Below, in pieces: positions 25,585-33,759 of a stretch of 64,000 nucleotides of DNA. The notes below the pieces were generated by a model that was given only the letters and a program-made list of their open reading frames with translations, searched no databases and was not told the DNA's origin. This DNA is from Bradyrhizobium sp. 190. GTDB lineage: Bacteria; Pseudomonadota; Alphaproteobacteria; Rhizobiales; Xanthobacteraceae. The first letter of the stretch is position 1, and every line of letters begins with the position of its first letter. The stretch is taken from NCBI RefSeq assembly GCF_023073415.1, contig NZ_JADPJL010000062.1:124001-188000 (forward strand). The letters run 5' to 3'. The translations under genes were made by a program, and so were the position numbers.

Positions 25585-26064
25585 TTAAGCAGATTTGGCC
25601 ATCGCCTTGGCGCCGGCGGCGATCGACTGGACGATGTTCTGATAGCCGGTGCAGCGGCACAGATTGCCTTCAAGCTCTTCGCGGATGACGTGGTCCGAAA
25701 GATCGTGGCCCTTGCGATTGACCAGATCGACCGCGGTCATGATCATGCCGGGAGTGCAGAAGCCGCACTGCAGGCCATGATGCTCGCGAAAAGCTTCCTG
25801 CATCGGATGCAGCGGCGCGCCGTCGGCGGCCAGCCCCTCGATGGTCTTGACCTCATGGCCGTCGGCCATGACCGCGAGCGTGGTGCAGGACTTCACCGCC
25901 TTGCCGTCGAGATGGACGACGCAGGCGCCGCACTGCGAGGTGTCGCAGCCGACATGGGTGCCTGTCAGCCGGAGATTTTCCCGCAGAAACTGGACCAGCA
26001 GGGTACGGGAATCGACATTGGCGTTTACGGGGTTACCGTTCACGATCAGGGAAATCTTGGCCAT
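25585..26064 (-). CDS. coxS: 2Fe-2S small subunit of Mo-hydroxylase (CoxS-like)
   Basis: A 159-residue subunit with two 2Fe-2S centres: the plant-type ferredoxin motif GCDTSQCGACVVHLDG with a following Cys (KSCTTLA), and the helical-domain pair CGFCTPGMIMTA and LEGNLCRCTGYQNIVQSI. The ATG at 26064 has an AAGAGAG ribosome-binding site. It is 43 bp upstream of the coxM-like gene. The natural substrate cannot be inferred without the large subunit, and CO oxidation is not implied. Confidence 0.92.
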   Translation of the reverse strand: MAKISLIVNGNPVNANVDSRTLLVQFLRENLRLTGTHVGCDTSQCGACVVHLDGKAVKSCTTLAVMADGHEVKTIEGLAADGAPLHPMQEAFREHHGLQCGFCTPGMIMTAVDLVNRKGHDLSDHVIREELEGNLCRCTGYQNIVQSIAAGAKAMAKSA

Positions 26065-26254
26065 CAGCACTCTCTTGAGCTGCACCGCCGCATATCGGCC
26101 GCGCAGGCGTTTAAAGTCATTCCAAAAGCCATAATATGGGCCATCCCGGTAATGAGCAACCTCAGGAGCCCCTCGTCTGGGGCATGCCTAATGGACTTGG
26201 CGGGACTGCGGGACGGGGCTTGAGGCCTGCGTCAGAATCAGCCTTGCAGGGGAA

Positions 26255-26701
26255 TCAGCCCTGCACGGCCTTGGCGAAATTGGCGAAGAACTCGTCGGCC
26301 AGTTTCTTGGCCGCGCCGTTGATCAGGCGCTGGCCGAGCTGGGCGAGCTTGCCGCCGATCTGGGCCTCGACATTATAGCTCAGCAGGGTACCGCCATCCT
26401 TTTCGGCGAGCGCAACGGTGGCGCCACCCTTGGCAAAGCCGGCGACGCCGCCCTCGCCTTCGCCCGAGATCTTGTAGCCGTTGGGCGGATCGAGATCGCT
26501 CAAATTGACCTTGCCCTTGAAGCGGGCGGAGACCGGCCCGACCTTCATTTTGGCGGTGGCGCGGAAGCCGTTGTCCTCGGTCTTTTCCAGCTCCTCGCAG
26601 CCGGGGATGCAGGCCTTCAGCACTTCCGGATCGTTCAGCTTGGCCCACACGGCCTCGCGCGACGCCGCAAGCTGGACTTCGCCGTTCATCGTCATGGCCA
26701 T
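26255..26701 (-). CDS. coxG: CoxG-like SRPBCC protein
   Basis: A 148-residue CoxG/SRPBCC-fold protein: GEVQLAASREAVWAKLNDPE, LKACIPGCEELEKTEDNGFR, MKVGPVSARFKGKVNLSDLD and the final AAKKLADEFFANFAKAV. CoxG anchors CO dehydrogenase to the membrane or binds a small ligand. The start at 26701 has AGGAGG 8 nt upstream. It is the first gene of the minus-strand cluster, 190 bp before coxS. Confidence 0.85.
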   Translation of the reverse strand: MAMTMNGEVQLAASREAVWAKLNDPEVLKACIPGCEELEKTEDNGFRATAKMKVGPVSARFKGKVNLSDLDPPNGYKISGEGEGGVAGFAKGGATVALAEKDGGTLLSYNVEAQIGGKLAQLGQRLINGAAKKLADEFFANFAKAVQG

Positions 26702-26854
26702 GGGGGTGCCTCCTGGATCGCGTCTGATATCCCCAAGTAAAGCACGGCCGGGCCAAAAGGAAGGGCGATAAGCGATGCATATTCGCAAGTGCAACACGTG
26801 TGCTCCGACAAGGGCATTGGCATGGACAGGCCGGAATGGTTAGGTCGCGCGCAG

Positions 26855-28210
26855 ATGAGCACCTCACTCTCCCCATTGCTTGCCCCGATGCTGTCGAGCG
26901 CCGCCATGCGCGCGATCTGCGACGATGCTGCAACCTTGCAAAACATGCTGGATTTCGAGGCTGCGCTGGCGCGCACCGAGGCCGCGCTGGGGGTCATTCC
27001 GGCAAGCGCTGCGGGACCGATCACGAATGCGTGCAGGGCCGAATCATTCGACCTCGCCGCACTGGCCGACGCCGCGACTAGGTCTGGCAACCTCGCCATC
27101 CCGCTCGTCAAGGCGCTGACGGCCAATGTCGCCAAATCGGATGCCGCGGCGGCGCGCTATGTCCATTGGGGCGCGACCAGCCAGGACGTCATCGATACCG
27201 GCGCCATGCTCGGGCTTCGCGCCGGCATCGACGCGCTGCTCGCCGACACCAATCGCGCGATCGCGGGCTTTGCCGCACTGGCACGTCAGCACCGCCACAC
27301 CCCGGTAGTCGCCCGCACCTGGCTGCAGCATGCGCTGCCGATGCCGTTCGGACTGAAGCTCGCCGAATATGCCGCGGCGCTGCACCGCTCGAAGCTGCGG
27401 CTGCAGCGCTTGCGCAGCGAGACGCTGGCGCTGCAATTCGGCGGCGCCGCCGGCACGCTCGCCGCCCTCGGCGACAAGGGAATGCAGGTCTCAGAACGAC
27501 TGGCAGCAGAGCTCAAGTTGCCGCTACCCGACGCTCCCTGGCACACCCACCGCGACCGCATTGCGGAGGCGGCCTCGGTTCTCGCCATCATCGCCGGCAC
27601 CTGCGGCAAGATCGCGCGCGATGTTTCGCTGATGATGCAGACCGATGTCGGCGAAGCGTTCGAGCCCTCGGGCGAAGGCCGCGGCGGCTCCTCCACCATG
27701 CCGCACAAGCGCAATCCCGTCGCGGCGGCCAGTGCGCTGGCGGCGGCCACCATGGCCCCCAATCTCGCGGCGACGATCTTTGCGGCGCAGGTGCAGGATC
27801 ATGAGCGCAGCGCCGGCCCCTGGCACGCGGAATGGCCGACGCTACCGACGCTGCTGCTGGTCACCTCGGGCGCGCTGGCGGCCATTGTCGACATCGCCGA
27901 GGGGCTGGAAGTCGATGCTGCGCGCATGCGCGTCAATCTCGACGCGACGGACGGACTGATCATGGCGGAAGCCGTGACGATGGCGCTGGCCGAAAAGATC
28001 GGCAAGAGCGACGCGCACCATCTGATCGAAGCCGCGAGCAAGAAGGCGGTCAAGGAAAAGAAACATTTGCGCGATGTCCTGACGGCGGATGCCAAGGTCA
28101 CCGCACAGCTCGATGCCGGCAGAATCGCTGAACTGTTCGAGCCGATGGCCTATCAGGGCGCCTCGCAAGCCCTGATCGACCGCCTGCTCGCTTCGCTGGA
28201 CGACAAGTAA
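26855..28210 (+). CDS. pcaB: 3-carboxy-cis,cis-muconate cycloisomerase
   Basis: A 451-residue member of the fumarase/aspartase superfamily, catalysing lactonisation of beta-carboxymuconate in the protocatechuate branch of the beta-ketoadipate pathway. It has the MSTSLSPLLAPMLSSAAMRA opening typical of PcaB, HWGATSQDVIDTG and the signature EGRGGSSTMPHKRNPVAAA. The start at 26855 fits family length; an ATG 33 bp upstream is also possible and has a better ribosome-binding site. It is divergent from the coxG gene and is followed by pcaD after 18 bp. Confidence 0.9.
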   Translation: MSTSLSPLLAPMLSSAAMRAICDDAATLQNMLDFEAALARTEAALGVIPASAAGPITNACRAESFDLAALADAATRSGNLAIPLVKALTANVAKSDAAAARYVHWGATSQDVIDTGAMLGLRAGIDALLADTNRAIAGFAALARQHRHTPVVARTWLQHALPMPFGLKLAEYAAALHRSKLRLQRLRSETLALQFGGAAGTLAALGDKGMQVSERLAAELKLPLPDAPWHTHRDRIAEAASVLAIIAGTCGKIARDVSLMMQTDVGEAFEPSGEGRGGSSTMPHKRNPVAAASALAAATMAPNLAATIFAAQVQDHERSAGPWHAEWPTLPTLLLVTSGALAAIVDIAEGLEVDAARMRVNLDATDGLIMAEAVTMALAEKIGKSDAHHLIEAASKKAVKEKKHLRDVLTADAKVTAQLDAGRIAELFEPMAYQGASQALIDRLLASLDDK

Positions 28211-28228
28211 GAGACCGGAGAACTCCAG

Positions 28229-29011
28229 ATGCCGATGATCGACGCCGATGGGTGCCTGCTCAACGTATCCGTGGAAGGCCGCGACGGCGGACCGACGCTG
28301 ATGCTGTCGAATTCGCTGGGCTCGACCATGCAGATGTGGGAGCCGCAGATGAAGGCGCTGACGCAGGTGTTCCGCGTCATCCGCTACGACCGGCGCGGCC
28401 ACGGCAAGTCGAGCGTACCGCCCGGGCCCTATTCATTGGAGCGTTTCGGGCGCGACGTGCTGGCGATCCTCGACGACCTCAACATCGCCAAAGCCCATTG
28501 GTGCGGCCTGTCGATGGGCGGCATGGTCGGGCAATGGCTGGGCGCCAACGCATCAGACAGATTCGGCAAGATCGTGCTGGCCAACACCACCTGCCATTAC
28601 CCAGACCCGACGCGCTGGAACGACCGCATCAAGGCGGTGAAGCAAGGCGGCATCGCCGCGGTGGCCGACGCCGTGATGGCGGGCTGGCTGACGGCGGATT
28701 TTCGCGAACGCGAGCCGCAGATCGCGGCCAACATGAAGGCGATGATGCTGACCACGCCGGTCGAGGGCTACATCGCCTGCTGCGAGGCGCTGTCGACCCT
28801 CGACCAGCGCGAGCTGCTGCCGAAAATCAAGAGCCCGACGCTGGTCATCGCCGGCCGCCACGACATGTCGACGACGGTCGCGGACGCCGAATTCATGCGC
28901 AGCCGGATTCCCGGCGCCAGCATGACCATCCTCGATGCGGCGCATATTTCGAATGTCGAGCAGCCACACGCCTTCACCGACGCGCTGGTGGGCTTTTTGA
29001 CGCAACGCTAA
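28229..29011 (+). CDS. pcaD: 3-oxoadipate enol-lactonase
   Basis: A 260-residue alpha/beta hydrolase that hydrolyses 3-oxoadipate enol-lactone. The nucleophile elbow is WCGLSMGGMVGQWLG (Ser in GLSMG), the oxyanion block SLGSTMQMW, the acid AGRHDMST and the catalytic His DAAHISNVEQ. The GGAGAACTCCAG leader gives the ribosome-binding site. It lies between pcaB and pcaC, as in other proteobacterial pca operons. A palindromic repeat starts 10 bp after its stop. Confidence 0.9.
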   Translation: MPMIDADGCLLNVSVEGRDGGPTLMLSNSLGSTMQMWEPQMKALTQVFRVIRYDRRGHGKSSVPPGPYSLERFGRDVLAILDDLNIAKAHWCGLSMGGMVGQWLGANASDRFGKIVLANTTCHYPDPTRWNDRIKAVKQGGIAAVADAVMAGWLTADFREREPQIAANMKAMMLTTPVEGYIACCEALSTLDQRELLPKIKSPTLVIAGRHDMSTTVADAEFMRSRIPGASMTILDAAHISNVEQPHAFTDALVGFLTQR

Positions 29012-29020
29012 CTCGAACGA

Positions 29021-29138
29021 CGTCATTGCGAGGAGCGAAGCGACGAAGCAATCCATGTCTCAGCAAGCCGTGAAATGGATTGCTCGCGGAGTTTATCATC
29101 GGGCGCGCATTCGCGCGACCCGTTGGCTCGCAATGACG
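29021..29138. repeat. Palindromic repeat (family C) between pcaD and pcaC
   Basis: Outer ends CGTCATTGCGAG and CTCGCAATGACG are perfect complements. The interior contains a second hairpin pair (AGCAATCCAT and ATGGATTGCT) and the 34-bp module at 29096-29129 that recurs at 9778-9811. The element fills the pcaD-pcaC gap and may reduce readthrough into pcaC. Confidence 0.85.
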
Positions 29139-29151
29139 GGAGGAGACACCA

Positions 29152-29544
29152 ATGGACGATAACCAACGCCGCGACGACGGCATGGCCCAGCGCCGAAAAG
29201 TGCTCGGCAATGAATGGGTCGACAAGTCGATCAAGAACCGCAACGCGTTCAACACCGACTTCCAGGACCTGATCACCCGCTATGCCTGGGGCGATATCTG
29301 GACCCGGCCGCATTTCGACCATCGCACCCGCCGCGTGCTTGTGATCGGCACCATGGTCGCGCTGGGACAGTGGGATGAATTCCGCCTGCATGTGCGTGCG
29401 GCCCTTGCCGAGGGCGGCTTCACGCCCGACGACATCAAGGAAATCCTGCTGCAGCAGGCGATCTATTGCGGCGTGCCAGCGGCCAACCACGCGGTCAAGG
29501 AAGCGAACGCGATCATCGCCGAAATGGGTTTGCTGAAGAGCTAG
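29152..29544 (+). CDS. pcaC: 4-carboxymuconolactone decarboxylase
   Basis: A 130-residue enzyme of the carboxymuconolactone decarboxylase family, giving 3-oxoadipate enol-lactone. Family features are VLGNEWVDKSIKNRNAFNTD, HRTRRVLVIGTMVALGQWDE and the C-terminal ILLQQAIYCGVPAANHAVKE. The GGAGGAGACACC leader, partly in the repeat's border, supplies the ribosome-binding site. It completes steps 2-4 of the protocatechuate branch present here; pcaGH and pcaIJ are outside the window. Confidence 0.92.
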   Translation: MDDNQRRDDGMAQRRKVLGNEWVDKSIKNRNAFNTDFQDLITRYAWGDIWTRPHFDHRTRRVLVIGTMVALGQWDEFRLHVRAALAEGGFTPDDIKEILLQQAIYCGVPAANHAVKEANAIIAEMGLLKS

Positions 29545-29573
29545 CTCGCATCAAGCTTTACCCAGGTGATCTG

Positions 29574-30830
29574 TTGAGCGCCGAACCTTCGACGACCCCC
29601 GTGGCGGCATCCGGCTCGTTCGCGGCCATGAGGTCCGCGCCCTATCGCACCCAGTTCGCAGCCTATGTGCTGGCCATGATGGCCGACAATATCGAGCACG
29701 TGATCAGCTATTGGGTGGTCTTCCAGAAATTCCATTCCCCCGCGCTGGCGGGCTTTGCGGTGCTGTCGCACTGGCTTCCGTTCCTGCTGTTTTCGGTCGC
29801 CGTAGGCTCGCTGGCCGACCGGTTCGATCCGCGCCGCATCATCCAGTGCGGGATGCTGCTCTTCATCGTGGCCTCCAGCGGATGGGGATACTTCTTCATC
29901 ACCGACACACTTGAGATGTGGCACGCGATGCTGCTGCTCGTCATCCATGGCTGCGCCGGCGTGCTGTGGCAGACGCCGAACCAATTGCTGCTCTACGACA
30001 TCGTAGGCCCGGCCAATCTGCCGAGCGCGGTGCGGCTGAACGCGACGGCGCGCTATCTCGGCATCCTGGTCGGTCCGGCCGTGGGCGGCGTCATCATGCT
30101 GGCGCTCGGCCCATCCCACGGCATCATTTTCAACACGCTGTTCTATCTGCCGATGCTGCTCTGGCTGTTCTGGGCGCCCACCAGAGCCAAGGACGCCGCG
30201 CCCCGGCGCATCCCCGTCCGCGGCCTTGCCGACATCATGCAGACCATCCGCGACATCGGCACGCAGCGGGTGCTGACCTCGATGACGCTGCTCGCCGGGC
30301 TGACCTCCTTCATGATCGGCAACGCCTACCATGCCCAGATGCCGGGGTTTGCCGGCGATCTCGGGCACGGCGACCCCGGCGTGTCCTACAGCGTGCTGCT
30401 GGCCGCCGACGCCGCCGGCGCGCTGCTTGCGGGCATTGCGCTCGAAGCGTGGGGACGACTCAAGCCTGATCCCCGGACGGCCATCGTGCTCGCCATTCTG
30501 TGGAGCCTGTCGCTGCTCGCGTTCGCCTCCGTTGGGATTTACACGCTGGCGATCGCGTTGCTGTTTGCCGCAGGCTTCTTCGAGCTGTCGTTCAACACGA
30601 TGGCGCAGGCGCTGGTCCAGATAAATGCCCCCGCCGATATCCGCGGCCGCGTTGTCGGCCTGTTCAACATGGCCGGGCTCGGGATGCGGGCCTTCAGCGG
30701 CATCACCGTGGGCCTCGCCGGTGCCGCGATCGGCATTCATTGGTCGCTCGGCCTGTCGGCCGCCGTGCTATTGGCCTTTCTGTGCGTCCTGTATCGCCGC
30801 GCTGCAAAACCAGGCTTGCCGAAGAGTTAG
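29574..30830 (+). CDS. MFS transporter (EntS/MFS_3-like)
   Basis: A 418-residue major facilitator protein with about 12 membrane helices. Family marks are VGSLADRFDPRRIIQCGM between helices 2 and 3 and LFNMAGLGMRAFSGITVG late. A TTG start at 29574 with AGGTGATC just upstream gives MSAEPSTTPVAASGSF; codons further upstream overlap pcaC in another frame. An ATG at residue 19 is also possible. It follows pcaC after 29 bp and may move an aromatic acid or pathway intermediate, but the MFS_3 subgroup also contains siderophore exporters, so the substrate is open. Confidence 0.8.
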   Translation: MSAEPSTTPVAASGSFAAMRSAPYRTQFAAYVLAMMADNIEHVISYWVVFQKFHSPALAGFAVLSHWLPFLLFSVAVGSLADRFDPRRIIQCGMLLFIVASSGWGYFFITDTLEMWHAMLLLVIHGCAGVLWQTPNQLLLYDIVGPANLPSAVRLNATARYLGILVGPAVGGVIMLALGPSHGIIFNTLFYLPMLLWLFWAPTRAKDAAPRRIPVRGLADIMQTIRDIGTQRVLTSMTLLAGLTSFMIGNAYHAQMPGFAGDLGHGDPGVSYSVLLAADAAGALLAGIALEAWGRLKPDPRTAIVLAILWSLSLLAFASVGIYTLAIALLFAAGFFELSFNTMAQALVQINAPADIRGRVVGLFNMAGLGMRAFSGITVGLAGAAIGIHWSLGLSAAVLLAFLCVLYRRAAKPGLPKS

Positions 30831-30887
30831 CCCGGCGGGCGCCGCGCCGGGGTCCATCCCTCTTCGCAAGGAGATGGATGGCCGAGG

Positions 30888-30978
30888 ACTCGTGTCCCGG
30901 ACGCGGCGCCCGCACCATCAGCGCGTTTACGCGCGTCTTCGACACGCTGTGGTGACGCGACGCGTCCGGGACACGAGT
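30888..30978. repeat. Palindromic repeat (family D, copy 1)
   Basis: ACTCGTGTCCCGGACGCG (30888-30905) and its exact complement (30961-30978) enclose a 35-bp core (30920-30954) that recurs with two differences at 35370-35404. The core itself contains GCGCGTTTACGCGC, a small hairpin. It lies after the MFS gene and holds no gene. Confidence 0.8.
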
Positions 30979-31009
30979 TCGACCACGACGGTGGCGGGGT
31001 CGAACGCCA

Positions 31010-31039
31010 CAAAAGAAAAGCCCCGCCTTTCGGCAGGGC
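31010..31039 (-). terminator. Rho-independent terminator (minus strand)
   Basis: On the minus strand GCCCTGCC, GAAA loop and GGCGGGGC form an 8-bp stem followed by TTTTCTTTT. It lies 27 bp after the stop codon of the small Gln/Pro-rich gene at 31067-31234. Confidence 0.75.
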
Positions 31040-31066
31040 CTTCTCTTACTCACTTACCAATCCGGC

Positions 31067-31234
31067 CTAGCGGTCCTGATCGGGCATCTGCTTCCCCTGA
31101 CGGTTGGGGTTCGGCTTCTCGCGGCCCGGATCCTGCTGCTGCTGACCCGGCTTCTGGCCGCCGCCCTGCTGCTGCTGGCCGGGCTTCTGACCCGGGTTCT
31201 GGTTCTGCTGGCCCGGATTGTTCTGATTGGTCAT
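31067..31234 (-). CDS. Small Gln/Pro/Gly-rich low-complexity protein
   Basis: A 55-residue hydrophilic protein made almost wholly of Gln, Pro, Gly, Asn and Lys, with repeated NPGQ, KPGQQQQ and QKPGQ units and an RQGKQMPDQDR end. GGAGATC precedes the ATG at 31234 and a good terminator follows, so it is probably expressed. It looks intrinsically disordered; a hydration or stress role is possible, but no function is known. Confidence 0.6.
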   Translation of the reverse strand: MTNQNNPGQQNQNPGQKPGQQQQGGGQKPGQQQQDPGREKPNPNRQGKQMPDQDR

Positions 31235-31510
31235 CGGGGATCTCCGTTGTTTTGACCATAGCTGGAGTAAACGGAGGGGCATGGCATTCGTTGCAAGGGA
31301 ACGCCGGTTCCGCTGCGATCATTGCGCGGCAAAGGCGTGGCAGGACTGTGGAGCGGGAACCGCTGCGCAAAAACTAGCTCTGTACAAGCCAATTAAGCCG
31401 CACCCGGCGCTGTTGCCGCCCCCGGTTCCCACCTGTTAGAAAACGACACGACGCGTCGCATCGGGCTGCCGGAGCTCTCGCCGCGCCGCCCGCTCTAGAC
31501 ACGGCAGCAC

Positions 31511-32428
31511 ATGGATTATTTCGCGCAACAACTGATCAACGGCCTCGTGCTCGGCTCGATCTACGGCCTGATCGCGATCGGCTACACGATGGTCTACGGC
31601 ATCGTCGGCATGATCAATTTCGCCCATGGCGATATCTTCATGATCGGTGGCTTCATCGCCCTGATCACCTTCCTGATCCTGGTCTCATTCGGCCTGACCG
31701 CGGTCCCCCTTATTCTCCTGATCGTGCTGCTGGTGTCGATGGCGATTACGGCACTCTATGGCTGGACAGTGGAACGCATCGCCTACCGGCCGCTGCGGCA
31801 CTCGTTCCGCCTGGCGCCGATGCTCTCCGCGATCGGTATGTCATTCGTGCTGACCAATTTTTCCCAGGTCGCGCAGGGTGCGCGCGTAAAACCGGTACCG
31901 CCGATCATTACCGGCGGCTATACCCTGCACGAGGGCGCCGAAGGCTTCGTAGTGCAGCTTTCCAACGTCCAGATCATCGTCGTCATCACCACCGTGGTGC
32001 TGCTGGCGCTGTTTACCTGGCTGGTATCGAGCACGCGGTTGGGGCGCGACATGCGCGCCTGCGAACAGGACCAGACCATGGCCTCGCTGCTCGGCGTCGA
32101 TGTCGATCGCACCATCTCCATGACCTTCGTGATCGGCGCAGCGCTGGCCGCCGTCGCCGGCATGATGTACCTGCTCTATTACGGGCTGGTCGATTTCTTC
32201 ATGGGCTTCGTCGCGGGCATCAAGGCATTCACCGCCGCCGTCCTTGGCGGCATCGGTTCGCTGCCCGGCGCGATGCTGGGCGGGCTTCTGATCGGCCTGA
32301 TTGAGACGCTGTGGTCGGCCTACTTCTCGGTCGAGTACAAGGACGTCGCCGCGTTCTCGATCCTGATCGTGGTCCTGATCTTCCTTCCGACCGGCCTGCT
32401 CGGCCGGCCCGAAGTTGAAAAAGTCTGA
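31511..32428 (+). CDS. livH: Branched-chain amino acid ABC transporter permease (LivH)
   Basis: A 305-residue permease of the LivH family with about eight membrane helices. It opens with DYFAQQLINGLVLGSIYGLI, continues with IGYTMVYGIVGMINFAHGDI and carries the cytoplasmic coupling region RDMRACEQDQTMASLLGVDV, then VLGGIGSLPGAMLGGLLIGL. It is the first gene of a livHMGF operon. The 276 bp before it (31235-31510) show no gene and presumably contain the promoter. Confidence 0.93.
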   Translation: MDYFAQQLINGLVLGSIYGLIAIGYTMVYGIVGMINFAHGDIFMIGGFIALITFLILVSFGLTAVPLILLIVLLVSMAITALYGWTVERIAYRPLRHSFRLAPMLSAIGMSFVLTNFSQVAQGARVKPVPPIITGGYTLHEGAEGFVVQLSNVQIIVVITTVVLLALFTWLVSSTRLGRDMRACEQDQTMASLLGVDVDRTISMTFVIGAALAAVAGMMYLLYYGLVDFFMGFVAGIKAFTAAVLGGIGSLPGAMLGGLLIGLIETLWSAYFSVEYKDVAAFSILIVVLIFLPTGLLGRPEVEKV

Positions 32429-32439
32429 CGGACGGCAGC

Positions 32440-33759
32440 GTGAGCGCACCCCCCGCCGCCCAAACCTCGCGCGCTCCGGGCGCAGCTTTCATCTTCAAGA
32501 AAGCGCTGATCAGCGCGCTGGTGGCGCTGGTGCTGTTCTCGCTGATGATCGGCGTGCGCACCGAAGCGGGACCACAGGGACAACTGATCTACTGGACGCG
32601 GTTCGGCGACCTCGCCGCGATGGTTGCGACCGTGTTCGGCGGCAGCATCGTGTTCGAGTTGCTGCGACAGTGGTGGGGACCGGTCGGCACTATCCGTGTG
32701 GTACCGCCTGCGGTGCAAAGCACGCTTTCGCTGGCCGGACGCCTGATCGCGCCGGTGCTGCTGGTCTTTACGTTTCTGGTGCCGGTCATCTTCTACAATG
32801 AGCGCTACATTCTCGACCTCGGCATCCTCGTTCTCACTTACGTGATGCTCGGATGGGGACTGAACGTGGTGGTCGGCCTCGCCGGCCTGCTCGACCTCGG
32901 CTATGTCGCGTTCTACGCGGTCGGCGCCTATTCCTACGCGCTGCTGGCGACCAATTTCGGGCTGTCGTTCTGGATCTGCCTGCCGCTTGCCGGCATCCTC
33001 GCCGCCTTCTGGGGCGTGCTGCTCGGCTTTCCCGTACTGCGGCTGCGCGGCGACTATCTCGCCATCGTCACGCTGGCCTTCGGCGAGATCATCCGCCTCG
33101 TTCTCCTCAACTGGCAGAGCGTGACCGGCGGACCGAACGGCGTCACCGGCATTCCCCGGCCAACTCTGTTCGGCATTCCGCTCTCGGCCGGCGATGACGG
33201 GCTTGCGGCCATACTCGGCATCGAGTATTCGCCGACCCACCGCATCGTATTCCTGTTCTACATTATCCTGGCGCTTGCGCTGCTCACCAACTGGGTCACG
33301 ATCCGGCTGCGGCGGCTGCCGATCGGCCGCGCCTGGGAAGCGCTGCGCGAGGACGAGGTCGCCTGCCGCGCGCTCGGCATCAACACCACCACGACCAAGC
33401 TGACCGCGTTCGCGACAGGCGCGATGTTCGGCGGCTTCGCCGGCGCCTTCTTCGCCACGAGACAAGGCTTCATTAGCCCGGAATCCTTCACCTTCCATGA
33501 ATCGGCGCTGGTGCTGGCGATCGTCGTGCTCGGCGGCATGGGCTCGCAGCTTGGCGTAGCGCTCGCGGCGCTCGCCATGATCGGTGGCTTCGAGCTGTTC
33601 CGCGGCCTCGACCAGTATCGCATGCTGGTGTTCGGCATGGCGATGGTGCTGCTGATGATCTGGCGGCCGCGCGGCCTGATCGGCCACCGCGCGCCGACCG
33701 TTTTCCTGAAACACAATCAGGCGATCTCATCCGACCTTGTCAAGGAGGGACACGGATGA
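32440..33759 (+). CDS. livM: Branched-chain amino acid ABC transporter permease (LivM)
   Basis: A 439-residue LivM permease. The N-terminal 130 residues add two or three extra membrane segments (about 25-45, 60-80, 100-120) before the conserved domain that begins GWGLNVVVGLAGLLDLGYVA. The EAA-like coupling loop is RLPIGRAWEALREDEVACRA. It starts with GTG 11 bp after livH and overlaps livG by 4 bp. The extra N-terminal helices are common in rhizobial LivM. Confidence 0.92.
   Translation: MSAPPAAQTSRAPGAAFIFKKALISALVALVLFSLMIGVRTEAGPQGQLIYWTRFGDLAAMVATVFGGSIVFELLRQWWGPVGTIRVVPPAVQSTLSLAGRLIAPVLLVFTFLVPVIFYNERYILDLGILVLTYVMLGWGLNVVVGLAGLLDLGYVAFYAVGAYSYALLATNFGLSFWICLPLAGILAAFWGVLLGFPVLRLRGDYLAIVTLAFGEIIRLVLLNWQSVTGGPNGVTGIPRPTLFGIPLSAGDDGLAAILGIEYSPTHRIVFLFYIILALALLTNWVTIRLRRLPIGRAWEALREDEVACRALGINTTTTKLTAFATGAMFGGFAGAFFATRQGFISPESFTFHESALVLAIVVLGGMGSQLGVALAALAMIGGFELFRGLDQYRMLVFGMAMVLLMIWRPRGLIGHRAPTVFLKHNQAISSDLVKEGHG

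Noticed and set aside
19877..26701. Calling the cluster a carbon monoxide dehydrogenase
   Set aside because: Without the large subunit and its CSFR-type active-site loop the substrate cannot be named; Cox symbols are used only for family and position.
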